Assembly: GCA_001724995.1 (NCBI GenBank)
Contig: MEFD01000035.1
Span: forward strand, 1 to 37,915
DNA: 37,915 nt
From: Rubrivivax sp. SCN 71-131
GTDB taxonomy: Bacteria > Pseudomonadota > Gammaproteobacteria > Burkholderiales > Burkholderiaceae_C
Direction of reading: 5' to 3'
In this document: positions 25,640-33,871 of the stretch, one piece after another
Position numbering within the stretch: position 1 is the stretch's first letter
How the letters are laid out: each line of letters begins with the position of its first letter
Notes under the pieces: generated by a model
Database searches by the model: none
What the model saw: the letters and a program-made list of their open reading frames with translations, nothing else
Told to the model about the DNA's origin: nothing
Translations under genes and position numbers: made by a program

Positions 25640-25660
25640 AGTTCATGCCCGAGATGAACT
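25640..25660. promoter_or_regulatory. Perfect palindrome in the hydrolase/export-gene divergent region
   Basis: AGTTCAT-N7-ATGAACT, perfectly symmetric, flanked by GTTAC direct repeats (25634-25638 and 25661-25665). It is in an AT-richer patch between two divergent operons and looks like a site for a dimeric regulator; its short T-free flanks argue against a terminator. Confidence 0.5.
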
Positions 25661-25823
25661 GTTACTTTCGGCGGGAGCCCCCTCATTCGTGGGAGGGCCG
25701 CCGGGGCACCCGAGCAAGCGCGTGAATATTGCGCTGCCACCGCAGCCGTGGGCGCGCGCCGGCGCGGGTTTTGCGCAGGGCCCTGTGCGAAGATCGCCAC
25801 CCCGCATGCGGAGCACCGGACCC

Positions 25824-26492
25824 ATGATTGCCGTGAACAGCCTCTTCCAGACGTTTCGTGTGGCGCGTGCCGCTCGTGCCGCCCGCGTGGCGCTTGGCGG
25901 CCTGATGGTGGCCGCGCTCGCGCAGCTCGCCGGCTGCGCCGGCGGGCCGAGCCACCCACCGGCGCCGCAGACGCTGCCCGCGCAACTCGACTACACCTAC
26001 ATCATCGGCCCGGGCGACGGCCTCAACGTCAGCGTCTGGCGCAACCCGGAGCTGTCGATGTCGGTCGTCGTGCGCCCGGACGGCAAGGTCAACGCGCCCC
26101 TGGTCGACGAGCTCGTGGCCCAGGGCAAGACGCCCGAGCAGCTGGCGCGCGAGGTCGAGAAGATCCTCGGCAAGTACGTCCGCGATCCCGTCGTGACGGT
26201 GATGGTGACGGGCTTCGTCGGCCCCTACAGCGAGCAGATCCGCGTCGTCGGCGAGGCCGCCAAGCCGCAGTTCCTGCCCTACAAGAACAAGATGACGCTG
26301 CTGGACGTGATGATCGCCGTCGGCGGCCTCACCGACTTCGCCTCCGGCAACAAGGCCAGCATCCTGCGCACCGCCGAAGGCAACAAGCAGTACGCCGTGC
26401 GCCTCGAGGACCTGATCAAGCGCGGCGACGTCGACGCCAACGTCGAGATGCGCCCGGGCGACATCCTCATCATTCCGCAGAGCCTCTTCTGA
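25824..26492 (+). CDS. XrtA-system polysaccharide export lipoprotein (Wza/EpsE-like)
   Basis: A 222-residue outer-membrane export protein (TIGR03027 type). The lipoprotein signal ends LAQLAGCAG. The Poly_export domain begins YIIGPGDGLNVSVWRNPELS, followed by SLBB-like beta segments (IRVVGEAAKPQFLPYKNKMT) and a closing MRPGDILIIPQSLF. It forms the channel through which the polymer leaves the cell with the Wzc-like partner encoded next. The ATG at 25824 has GGAG about 10 bases upstream; the ATG at 25806 is an alternative that adds six residues. It starts the main XrtA operon. Confidence 0.9.
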   Translation: MIAVNSLFQTFRVARAARAARVALGGLMVAALAQLAGCAGGPSHPPAPQTLPAQLDYTYIIGPGDGLNVSVWRNPELSMSVVVRPDGKVNAPLVDELVAQGKTPEQLAREVEKILGKYVRDPVVTVMVTGFVGPYSEQIRVVGEAAKPQFLPYKNKMTLLDVMIAVGGLTDFASGNKASILRTAEGNKQYAVRLEDLIKRGDVDANVEMRPGDILIIPQSLF

Positions 26493-26531
26493 GGCCCGGG
26501 GCGACACCACCGCACCGCAAAGACGCAAGCT

Positions 26532-28118
26532 ATGGAAGAACTGATCCGCCAGGCGCAGTCGATCCTGCGCGGCATGTGGCGCTACCGCTGGCAGGCACTG
26601 CTCACCTCCTGGGTGGTGGCCATCGTCGGCGTCGTCGTGGTCTTCAAGATCCCAGACGAGTACGAGGCCTCGGCGCGCATCTACGTCGACACGCAGTCGA
26701 TCCTCAAGCCGCTGATGGCCGGGCTCACCGTGCAGCCCAACGTGGAGCAGCAGATCCAGATGCTCAGCCGCACGCTGATCAGCCGCCCCAACGTCGAGAA
26801 GCTCATCCGCATGGCCGACCTCGACCTGAAGACCGCCTCCAAGCTCGAGCAGGAGGCGCTGGTCGAGCGGCTGACCAAGGAGATCCAGATCCGCAACACC
26901 GGACGCGACAACCTCTACTCGCTCGCCTTCAAGGATTCCGACCAGGAAAAGGCCAAGCGCGTGATCCAGTCGCTGGTGTCGATCTTCGTCGAGAGCAGCC
27001 TGGGCGCCAGCCGCAAGGACACCGATTCGGCCAAGACCTTCCTCAACGAGCAGATCAAGCAGTACGAGGCCAAGCTCGAGGAAGCGGAGGCCCGCATGAA
27101 GGACTTCCGCGTGCGCAACCTCGACCTGCAGGGCGCGGACGGCAAGGACGCCACGACCCGCGTGGCCGAGATGGCCAAGATGCTCGGCCAGGCGCGGCTC
27201 GAGCTGCGCGAGGCCGAGAACGCGCGTGACTCGGCCCGGGCCCAGCTCGCCGCGGAACGGGGACAGGGCGCGAGCCTGGCCACGCAAAGCCTGTTGCAGG
27301 AGTCGTCGATTTCCGTCGCCACGCCGGAGATCGACGCCCGCATCGATGCCCTCAAGCGCAACCTCGACGGCCTGCTGCAGCGCTATACGGAACAGCATCC
27401 GGACATCATGGCCACACGGCGGCTGCTCAAGGATCTGGAGGAGCAGAAGCGCAAGGAAGTCGCCGAGCTGCGCAAGGCGGCGCTGGCCAACGCCGCCGTC
27501 ACCGGTTCGCAGACGCAGAACGCGAGCCTCGCGGCGCAGGAGCTGAACCGGATGCTGGCGGCATCCGAGGTGCAGGTGGCGGCCTTGAAGGCGCGCGTGG
27601 CCGAATTCACGACGCGCTACAACGCCGCCCATGCGGCGCTGAAGACTGCGCCGCAGATCGAGGCCGAGGCCGCCCAGCTCAACCGCGACTACGCGGTGGT
27701 GAAGAAGAACTACGAGGACCTGGTGGCCCGCCGGGCCTCGGCGGTGATGTCCGGCGAACTCGACGTCGCCTCGGGCGTGGCCGACTTCCGGCTCATCGAC
27801 CCGCCGCGCGTCAGTCCGAAGCCCGTCTGGCCCAACCGGCTGCTGCTGCTGCCGCTGGCCCTTGCCGCCGCGGTCCTGGCCGGGCTGGCCGCGGCCTTCG
27901 TCGCCAGCCAGCTGCGCCCGGTGTTCAACGATGCGCAGGACATGCGGCTGAAGACCTCGCTGCCGATCCTTGGCGTCGTCTCGATGGCCCTGGGCGACGA
28001 CGAGCGGCGCGCCGAGCGCCGCAACCTGGTGCAGTTCTACGGCGCCTCGGCCGGGCTGGTGGGTCTGTTCATCGTCGGCCTGGTCGCCATGGCCTTCATC
28101 TCTCGGACCTTGGGGTGA
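26532..28118 (+). CDS. XrtA-system chain-length determinant protein (Wzc-like, EpsF type)
   Basis: A 528-residue polysaccharide co-polymerase (TIGR03007 type). Membrane helices lie near residues 20-38 and 430-455, with another near the C-terminus. The long periplasmic part between them is coiled coil (about 165-400, for example YEAKLEEAEARMKDFRVRNL and LKDLEEQKRKEVAELRKAAL). The proline-rich IDPPRVSPKPVWPNR before the second helix is the usual Wzz/Wzc motif. There is no kinase domain in this chain; the kinase is the next gene, an arrangement also seen in split Wzc systems. Confidence 0.92.
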   Translation: MEELIRQAQSILRGMWRYRWQALLTSWVVAIVGVVVVFKIPDEYEASARIYVDTQSILKPLMAGLTVQPNVEQQIQMLSRTLISRPNVEKLIRMADLDLKTASKLEQEALVERLTKEIQIRNTGRDNLYSLAFKDSDQEKAKRVIQSLVSIFVESSLGASRKDTDSAKTFLNEQIKQYEAKLEEAEARMKDFRVRNLDLQGADGKDATTRVAEMAKMLGQARLELREAENARDSARAQLAAERGQGASLATQSLLQESSISVATPEIDARIDALKRNLDGLLQRYTEQHPDIMATRRLLKDLEEQKRKEVAELRKAALANAAVTGSQTQNASLAAQELNRMLAASEVQVAALKARVAEFTTRYNAAHAALKTAPQIEAEAAQLNRDYAVVKKNYEDLVARRASAVMSGELDVASGVADFRLIDPPRVSPKPVWPNRLLLLPLALAAAVLAGLAAAFVASQLRPVFNDAQDMRLKTSLPILGVVSMALGDDERRAERRNLVQFYGASAGLVGLFIVGLVAMAFISRTLG

Positions 28119-28122
28119 CGTC

Positions 28123-29085
28123 ATGAGCTTGATCGAGCAGGCCGCCCAGCGGCTCGCGCAACTCCGCCAGGCGGGCGTCGTCGTGCCCGAGATCGATGGC
28201 GACCTCGCCGTCGCCTCGCCCGGCGCGCACGCCGCGGCGGCGGGACCCGCGGCGACACCGGCCGCGCCGGTGCAGACCTCCAGGATGGTCACGCTGGATC
28301 TGGACGCGCTGATGGCCAAGGGCATCGTCACGCCCAACGCGCCGCGCTCCTTCATCGCCGACCAGTACCGCGTCATCAAGCGCCCGCTGATCACCAACGC
28401 CATGAACCGCGGCGAATCGGCGGTGCGGCACTCCAACCTGATCATGGTCACCAGCGCCCTCTCGGGCGAGGGCAAGAGCTTCACCTCGATCAATCTGGCG
28501 ATGAGCATCGCCGCCGAGCTCGACCGCACGGTGATGCTCGTCGACGCCGACGTGGCGCGGCCCTCGGTGCTGAAGGTGCTGGGCCTCGAGCCCGCGCCGG
28601 GCCTGCTCGAGGTGCTGGAGGGCAAGGCCGATGTCGCCGGCACGCTGCTGCGCACCAACGTCGACAAGCTGACCATCCTGCCCAGCGGCACCCCGCACCC
28701 CAAGGCCACCGAGCTGCTCGCCTCGGAGGCCATGGCCACGCTGCTGGACGACATCGCCACGCGCTACGCCGACCGCATCGTCATCTTCGATTCGCCGCCG
28801 CTGCTGCTGACCACCGAGTCGCGCGTGCTCGCCTCGCACATGGGGCAGATCGTCGTCGTCGTGCACGCCGGCCGCACGCTGCAGGCCGACGTGCAGAACG
28901 CGCTGGCGACGATCGAGTCCTGCCCGATCCGCCTCATGCTGCTCAACAAGGCGCGCGCGGTCGGCAAGGACGCCTACGGCTACGGCTATGGCTACGGTTA
29001 TGGCGACTATGGCTACGGATACGGCCATGGCTACGGCTACGGCTACGGCGACGCGGGTGCGTCGGCGGGCGCGTCCAAGGCCTGA
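28123..29085 (+). CDS. XrtA-system tyrosine autokinase (BY-kinase) with a Tyr-Gly tail
   Basis: A 320-residue bacterial tyrosine kinase of TIGR03018 type. Walker A is SALSGEGKS (111-119), Walker A' VMLVDADVARP (137-147), and Walker B lies in IVIFDSPPLLL. The C-terminus carries 11 tyrosines in a 25-residue YG repeat (285-309), the cluster that BY-kinases autophosphorylate to control polymerisation. The N-terminal Ala-rich linker (about 30-50) presumably lets it dock on the separate Wzc-like subunit, whose stop codon is 4 bases upstream. Confidence 0.92.
   Translation: MSLIEQAAQRLAQLRQAGVVVPEIDGDLAVASPGAHAAAAGPAATPAAPVQTSRMVTLDLDALMAKGIVTPNAPRSFIADQYRVIKRPLITNAMNRGESAVRHSNLIMVTSALSGEGKSFTSINLAMSIAAELDRTVMLVDADVARPSVLKVLGLEPAPGLLEVLEGKADVAGTLLRTNVDKLTILPSGTPHPKATELLASEAMATLLDDIATRYADRIVIFDSPPLLLTTESRVLASHMGQIVVVVHAGRTLQADVQNALATIESCPIRLMLLNKARAVGKDAYGYGYGYGYGDYGYGYGHGYGYGYGDAGASAGASKA
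28975..29049 (+). repeat. Hexanucleotide TA(C/T)GG(C/T) repeat encoding the tyrosine tail
   Basis: About twelve 6-bp units, one of them changed to CATGGC and one interrupted by GAC, encode alternating Tyr-Gly. In-frame slippage would change the number of phosphorylatable tyrosines without breaking the gene. Confidence 0.9.
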
Positions 29086-29097
29086 CGCCGGCCCGCG

Positions 29098-30627
29098 ATG
29101 AAGCGAACCGGGCGCAGGCCCTTGCGCAGCGCACGCCGGCGGCTGAGCCGGGGCCTGACCGCGCTGACGGCGCTGGCCGCGGCAGCCGGGGCCGGCGCAC
29201 AGTCGTCGGCAACGAGCGCCACGCCGAGCCTCGCCGTCACCGTCACCGCCACCGACAACCGCGACCTGAGCTCGACGCAGCCGCAGTCCGACCTGGTGAC
29301 CGAGATCCGGCCCGGCATCGCCCTGGCGTCGCGGCGCGGGCCGCTGCAGGGGGCGCTGAACTACTCGCTCAGCGGCATCGTCTACGCGCGCGAGTCCTCG
29401 CTCAACACCGTCTATCACAACCTCGCCGCCAACGGGCGCTGGTCGCTGTTCGAGGGCCGCGCCGGCCTCGACGGCACGGCCAACGCGGGGCGCCAAGTCG
29501 TCTCCGCATTCGGCACGCAGAGCGGCGACGTCCACCGCGCGCGCGGCAACCAGGCGCAGGTCACGTCGTACAGCCTCTCGCCCTACGTTCAAGGGCCGCT
29601 GCCGGGCAACGGCAACTACCGCGGCCGCGTCACCTACAGCGATTCGCGCAGCGACAGCGCCGGCGATGCCGGCGACACCACCTCGCTCGACGCCCAGGCC
29701 GGCGTCGGCTGGCAGCGCGGCAACCTCGGCTTCGGCGTCGACGCCCACCGCGCGATCTACGAAACGCCGCGCACCGCGCGCGCGCACAACGGCGGCGTCA
29801 CCGCCAGCCTGAGCTGGCGTTTCGACGTCGATCTGCAGGGCGTCGTGCGGGCGGGCACCGAGGTCGACGACATCCGCAGCGGCCACTCCGAGCGCGTCTC
29901 CACCTGGGGCCTGGGCGGCATCTGGACGCCGACCCCGCGCACCATGGTGCGCGCCGACTACGACCGCCGCTTCTTCGGCCGTTCGCACGCGCTGCTGCTC
30001 TCGCACCGCACGGCGCGCACGATCTGGACGCTGGCCGACTCGCGCAGCTTCCAGACCGGGGGCGTGGGCGGGCGCGCGATCGTCTCCGCCTACGACCTGT
30101 TCTTCGCCCAGTTCGCCTCCGTCGAGCCCGACCCGGCGCGCCGCGACGCGCTGGTGCGCAGCTTCCTGAGCGCCAACGGCGTCGACCCGGACAGCGAGGT
30201 CGCCATCGGCGGCTTCCTCAACACCGGGCCGACGGTGCAGCGCAGCCAGACGGCGTCGGTGGCCTACCAGGGGCTGCGCACGACGGTGATGCTGGCGCTG
30301 CTGCGCTCGCAGACGCAGCGCCTGGGCAGCGCGGGCGGCGGCGGCGACCTCGACCTCGCCGGCCGCATCGCGCAGCGCACCATCAGCCTGAGCCTGGCCC
30401 ACCGGCTGACGCTGCAGTCCTCGCTGCTCCTGTCGGCCAGCCGGCAGCGCACGCCCGATGCCGCAGGCCTTGCCGGCAACACCCTGCAGACCCTCACGGC
30501 GACCTGGTCGACCCGGCTCGGCGAGTCCACCAGCGCCTCGCTCGGCCTGCGCCACACGCGCTTCGACAGCGACACGCGGCCCTACGACGAGACGGCAGTC
30601 ATCGGCAGCGTGCGCATGCAGTTCTGA
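29098..30627 (+). CDS. PEP-CTERM/XrtA-system outer-membrane beta-barrel (TIGR03016 type)
   Basis: A 509-residue protein with a basic N-terminus and signal peptide to about residue 37 (ALAAAAGAGAQS). The rest is alternating strands with frequent Arg-x-Asp-Tyr turns (for example MVRADYDRRFFGRS), ending in a C-terminal Phe (RMQF). This is the barrel that regularly accompanies XrtA operons between the tyrosine kinase and the ATPase. It is presumed to help deliver polymer or processed proteins at the outer membrane, but its function is not established. The ATG at 29098 is used; tight spacing on both sides supports cotranscription. Confidence 0.85.
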   Translation: MKRTGRRPLRSARRRLSRGLTALTALAAAAGAGAQSSATSATPSLAVTVTATDNRDLSSTQPQSDLVTEIRPGIALASRRGPLQGALNYSLSGIVYARESSLNTVYHNLAANGRWSLFEGRAGLDGTANAGRQVVSAFGTQSGDVHRARGNQAQVTSYSLSPYVQGPLPGNGNYRGRVTYSDSRSDSAGDAGDTTSLDAQAGVGWQRGNLGFGVDAHRAIYETPRTARAHNGGVTASLSWRFDVDLQGVVRAGTEVDDIRSGHSERVSTWGLGGIWTPTPRTMVRADYDRRFFGRSHALLLSHRTARTIWTLADSRSFQTGGVGGRAIVSAYDLFFAQFASVEPDPARRDALVRSFLSANGVDPDSEVAIGGFLNTGPTVQRSQTASVAYQGLRTTVMLALLRSQTQRLGSAGGGGDLDLAGRIAQRTISLSLAHRLTLQSSLLLSASRQRTPDAAGLAGNTLQTLTATWSTRLGESTSASLGLRHTRFDSDTRPYDETAVIGSVRMQF

Positions 30628-30631
30628 GACC

Positions 30632-31744
30632 ATGTACGAAGCCTTCTACGGGCTCACGAGCAAGCCCTTCCAGCTCAACCCCGATCCGAGCTTCTTCTTC
30701 GGCAGCAAGCAGCACCGGCGCGCCAAGGCCTACCTCGAGTACGGCGTCTCGCGCAACGAGGGCTTTATCGTCATCACCGGCGAGATCGGCGCCGGCAAGA
30801 CGACGGTGCTGCGCGCGCTCATCGACGGCCTGCACGGCAGCAACGTCATCGCCGGCCACCTGGTGACGACGCAGCTCGGCGCCGAGGACACGCTGCGCAT
30901 GGTCGGCGCGGCCTTCGGCTTTCGCGTCAAGGACGTGCCCAAGTCCGAGCTGCTGATCACGCTCGAGGCCTTCCTCATCAGCCAGACGAGCAAGGGCAAG
31001 CGCTGCCTGCTCATCGTCGACGAGGCACAGAACCTCTCGCCGCGCGCGGTCGAGGAGCTGCGCATGCTCTCCAACTTCCAGTTCGGCAACCAGGCCCTGC
31101 TGCAGAGCTTCCTCATCGGCCAGCCCGAGTTCCGCGAGATCCTCGCGCGCCCGGAGATGGAGCAGTTCCGCCAGCGCGTGGCGGCCACCTGCCACATCGG
31201 CCCGCTGGACGCCGAGGAGACGCGCGCCTACATCGAGCACCGCCTGAAGTGCGCCGGCGCCACCGACAAGCCCAGCTTCGAGGAAGGCGCCTTCGAGGGC
31301 ATCTACAAGGCCAGCGGCGGCATCCCGCGGCGCGTCAACTCCTTCTGCGACCGCCTGCTGCTGCTGGGCTTCCTGAGCGAGCGCACGCACCTCACGTCCG
31401 AGGACGTGGCCGAGGTGGCCAAGGAGTTCGCACAGGAGTTGCAGGTGCCGCAGCGCGCCGATGGCGTCACCGTCGCCGTCGGCGCGGCCGCCGGGGCGGA
31501 GGGCCCCATCAGCGGCGCCGGCGAGCTCGACGTCGACCTCACCAAGCTCAGGCTCGAGCCGCACGAGGCCGAGACCATGAACCGGCAGCTCTCGGTCCTT
31601 GCCGCCGAGCAGCGCAGCGACCAGCTGCAGCGGCTGGAGCGCAGCCTGCTGCGCCTCGAGCGCATCAACGTGCAGACGCTGGCCATGCTGCAGAAGCTCG
31701 TCAACGCCGCGCGGCGCGACGCCCCCGAAGAAGGCAAGCCGTGA
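30632..31744 (+). CDS. XrtA-system ExeA-like AAA ATPase (TIGR03015 type)
   Basis: A 370-residue ATPase beginning MYEAFYGLTSKPFQLNPDP, the usual opening of ExeA/GspA-like proteins. Walker A is GEIGAGKTT (about 47-55), Walker B CLLIVDEAQNL, with a sensor-like IPRRVNSFCDRLLLLGF later on. The C-terminal 80 residues form a helical, probably coiled segment (QRLERSLLRLERINVQTLAM). Relatives remodel peptidoglycan for secretin assembly; in XrtA loci the role is not known. The WecB GTG start overlaps its stop codon. Confidence 0.88.
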   Translation: MYEAFYGLTSKPFQLNPDPSFFFGSKQHRRAKAYLEYGVSRNEGFIVITGEIGAGKTTVLRALIDGLHGSNVIAGHLVTTQLGAEDTLRMVGAAFGFRVKDVPKSELLITLEAFLISQTSKGKRCLLIVDEAQNLSPRAVEELRMLSNFQFGNQALLQSFLIGQPEFREILARPEMEQFRQRVAATCHIGPLDAEETRAYIEHRLKCAGATDKPSFEEGAFEGIYKASGGIPRRVNSFCDRLLLLGFLSERTHLTSEDVAEVAKEFAQELQVPQRADGVTVAVGAAAGAEGPISGAGELDVDLTKLRLEPHEAETMNRQLSVLAAEQRSDQLQRLERSLLRLERINVQTLAMLQKLVNAARRDAPEEGKP

Positions 31745-32904
31745 GCGCGCGCGATTCCAGCCGCGGGCCAGGCCCGGTGATGTGCATCGTCGGTGCGCGG
31801 CCCAACTTCATGAAGATGGCGCCCATCCTGCGCGCCTTCGCCGTGCACGAGCCGGCCATTCCCGCGCTGCTCGTGCACACCGGCCAGCACTACGACGCGA
31901 GCATGAGCGACCAGCTCTTCGCCGACCTGCGCCTGCCGCGGCCCGACCTCAACCTCGAGGTCGGATCCGGCAGCCATGCGGTGCAGACCGCCGAGGTGAT
32001 GAAGCGCATCGAGCCGGCGATCGACGAGCACGAGCCTTCCTGCGTGCTGGTGGTCGGCGACGTCAACTCGACGCTGGCCTGCGCGCTCGTCGCGGTGAAG
32101 AAGGGCGTGCCCGTGGTGCACGTCGAGGCCGGCCTGCGCAGCGGCGACCGCCGCATGCCCGAGGAGATCAACCGGGTGCTCACCGACCAGATCTCCGATC
32201 GCCTCTACACCACCGAACGCAGCGCCCTGGCCAACCTGCAGCGCGAAGGCGTGGACGAGGCGCGCGTGTGCTTCGCCGGCAACGTCATGATCGACTCGCT
32301 GCATGCCGCGCGGGCCCAGGCGCGCAGCGCTGCCGACACGCTGCGCGCGCACGGGCACGACCCGGCGCTGCTGCAGGGCGGCCGCGGCTGGGGCGTGGTG
32401 ACGATGCACCGGCCCTCCAACGTCGACGACGCCGACACGCTGCGCCTGCTGCTGCAGACGCTGCGCGAAGTCGCGCAGCGCCTGCCGCTGGTGTTCGCGC
32501 TGCACCCGCGCACGCGCGCCAACATCGAGCGCTTCGGCCTGGCCGGCTTCGTCGATGCCCAGCGCATGCTGCTGCTGCCGCCGCAGGGCTACCTCGAGAT
32601 GCTCGGCCTCATGGCCGGCGCCGCCGTCGTGCTCACCGACTCCGGCGGCCTGCAGGAGGAGACGACGGCGCTGGGCGTGCCCTGCCTGACCCTGCGCGAG
32701 AACACCGAGCGTCCGATCACGGTCGAGCAGGGCACCAACACCATGGTCGGGCGCGATGCCCAGGCCATCCTCGCCGGTGTCGCCGACATCCTCGCCGGGC
32801 GCGGCAAGCAGGGCCGCGTGCCCGAGTACTGGGACGGCCGCGCCGCCACGCGCATCGCCGCCGATCTCTGGCGCTGGCTGGCCGAGCGACCCGTCACGGC
32901 CTGA
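31741..32904 (+). CDS. wecB: UDP-N-acetylglucosamine 2-epimerase (non-hydrolysing)
   Basis: A 387-residue GT-B-fold epimerase that interconverts UDP-GlcNAc and UDP-ManNAc. Recognisable blocks are CIVGARPNFMKMAPI, HTGQHYD, GDVNSTLACAL, HVEAGLRSGDRRMPEEINR and LTDSGGLQEE with LRENTERPIT. All substrate-binding and catalytic blocks are intact. The GTG at 31741 overlaps the previous stop. Its place inside the operon points to ManNAc or a ManNAc-derived acid in the polymer, which also fits the uronate-type epimerase at 3440 and the deacetylase that follows. Confidence 0.93.
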   Translation: MSARDSSRGPGPVMCIVGARPNFMKMAPILRAFAVHEPAIPALLVHTGQHYDASMSDQLFADLRLPRPDLNLEVGSGSHAVQTAEVMKRIEPAIDEHEPSCVLVVGDVNSTLACALVAVKKGVPVVHVEAGLRSGDRRMPEEINRVLTDQISDRLYTTERSALANLQREGVDEARVCFAGNVMIDSLHAARAQARSAADTLRAHGHDPALLQGGRGWGVVTMHRPSNVDDADTLRLLLQTLREVAQRLPLVFALHPRTRANIERFGLAGFVDAQRMLLLPPQGYLEMLGLMAGAAVVLTDSGGLQEETTALGVPCLTLRENTERPITVEQGTNTMVGRDAQAILAGVADILAGRGKQGRVPEYWDGRAATRIAADLWRWLAERPVTA

Positions 32905-32926
32905 GCCGCTGTCGCGCGCCGACGTC

Positions 32927-33871
32927 GTGTCCAACCCCTGGCCTGCCTCCTCGAGCGCGACGCCGATCGCCGCCGCCGCGCCGATCGCCGCGGCCGCCGC
33001 CGCGCCGATCGCCAACGCGATGACGATCGACGTCGAGGACTACTTCCAGGTCTCGGCGCTCGCGCCCTACATCGCGCGCAGCGAATGGGAGCAGCGCGAG
33101 TGCCGCGTCGAGCGCAACGTGCAGCGCATCCTGCAGCTGCTGGCCGCGCGCGGCGTCAAGGCCACCTTCTTCACGCTGGGCTGGATCGGCGAGCGCTACC
33201 CCGGCCTCGTGCGCGACATCGTCGGCGGCGGCCACGAGCTCGCCAGCCACGGCTACGGCCACCAGCGCGCCAGCGACCTCGACACCGCAGCCTTCCGCGA
33301 GGACGTGCTGCGCGCCAAGGGCGTGCTCGAGGACGCCGGCGGTGTCGCCGTCAAGGGCTACCGTGCGCCCAGCTTCTCCATCGGCCACGGCAACCTCTGG
33401 GCCCTGGAGACGCTGGCGCGCACCGGTCACCGCTACAGCTCCTCCATCTACCCGATCGCGCACGACCACTACGGCATGCCCGACGCGCCGCGCTTCGCGC
33501 ACCGCACCGGCAGCGGCCTGCTCGAAGTGCCGGTGACCACGCTGCACCTGCTCGGGCGCAACCTGCCCTCCAGCGGCGGTGGCTGGTTCCGGCTGCTGCC
33601 CTACGGCATCACGCGCGCCATGATCCGCCGCGTCAACGCCGCCGAAGGGCAGAGCGCGATCTTCTACTTCCACCCCTGGGAGATCGACCCCGGGCAGCCG
33701 CGCATCGCCGGCATCGACGCGCGCACGCGTTTTCGCCACTACGTCAACCTCGCCGCCAACGAAGGCAAGCTGCAGCGCCTGCTCGCCGACTTCCGCTGGG
33801 GCCGCATGGATGACATCTTCCTCGACCCGGCGGCGCCTGCTGCGCATCCTGCACTGGCTGGCGCGCGCTGA
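32927..33871 (+). CDS. XrtA-system polysaccharide deacetylase (DUF3473 family)
   Basis: A 314-residue NodB-type deacetylase with the fused DUF3473 C-terminus (TIGR03006 type). The metal and catalytic residues are visible in TIDVEDYFQ (Asp), ELASHGYGHQ (His pair) and KGYRAPSFSI (Arg). FHPWEIDPGQPRI is the DUF3473 signature. The family normally begins a few residues before NAMT-IDVEDYF, so the GTG at 32927 is chosen, which adds an Ala/Pro-rich leader; the ATG at 33020 would start exactly at that motif. Likely substrate is N-acetyl groups on the nascent polymer. Confidence 0.88.
   Translation: MSNPWPASSSATPIAAAAPIAAAAAAPIANAMTIDVEDYFQVSALAPYIARSEWEQRECRVERNVQRILQLLAARGVKATFFTLGWIGERYPGLVRDIVGGGHELASHGYGHQRASDLDTAAFREDVLRAKGVLEDAGGVAVKGYRAPSFSIGHGNLWALETLARTGHRYSSSIYPIAHDHYGMPDAPRFAHRTGSGLLEVPVTTLHLLGRNLPSSGGGWFRLLPYGITRAMIRRVNAAEGQSAIFYFHPWEIDPGQPRIAGIDARTRFRHYVNLAANEGKLQRLLADFRWGRMDDIFLDPAAPAAHPALAGAR
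32961..33013. repeat. Three copies of CGCCGATCGCC in the deacetylase leader
   Basis: Identical 11-mers at 32961-32971, 32979-32989 and 33003-33013 encode Ala-Pro-Ile blocks separated by Ala runs. Low complexity here makes the true start hard to fix. Confidence 0.8.

Noticed and set aside
25683..28760. 1025-codon minus-strand frame opposite the Wza/Wzc/kinase genes
   Set aside because: Antisense shadow of three recognised genes; no motif and a composition typical of GC-rich shadows.
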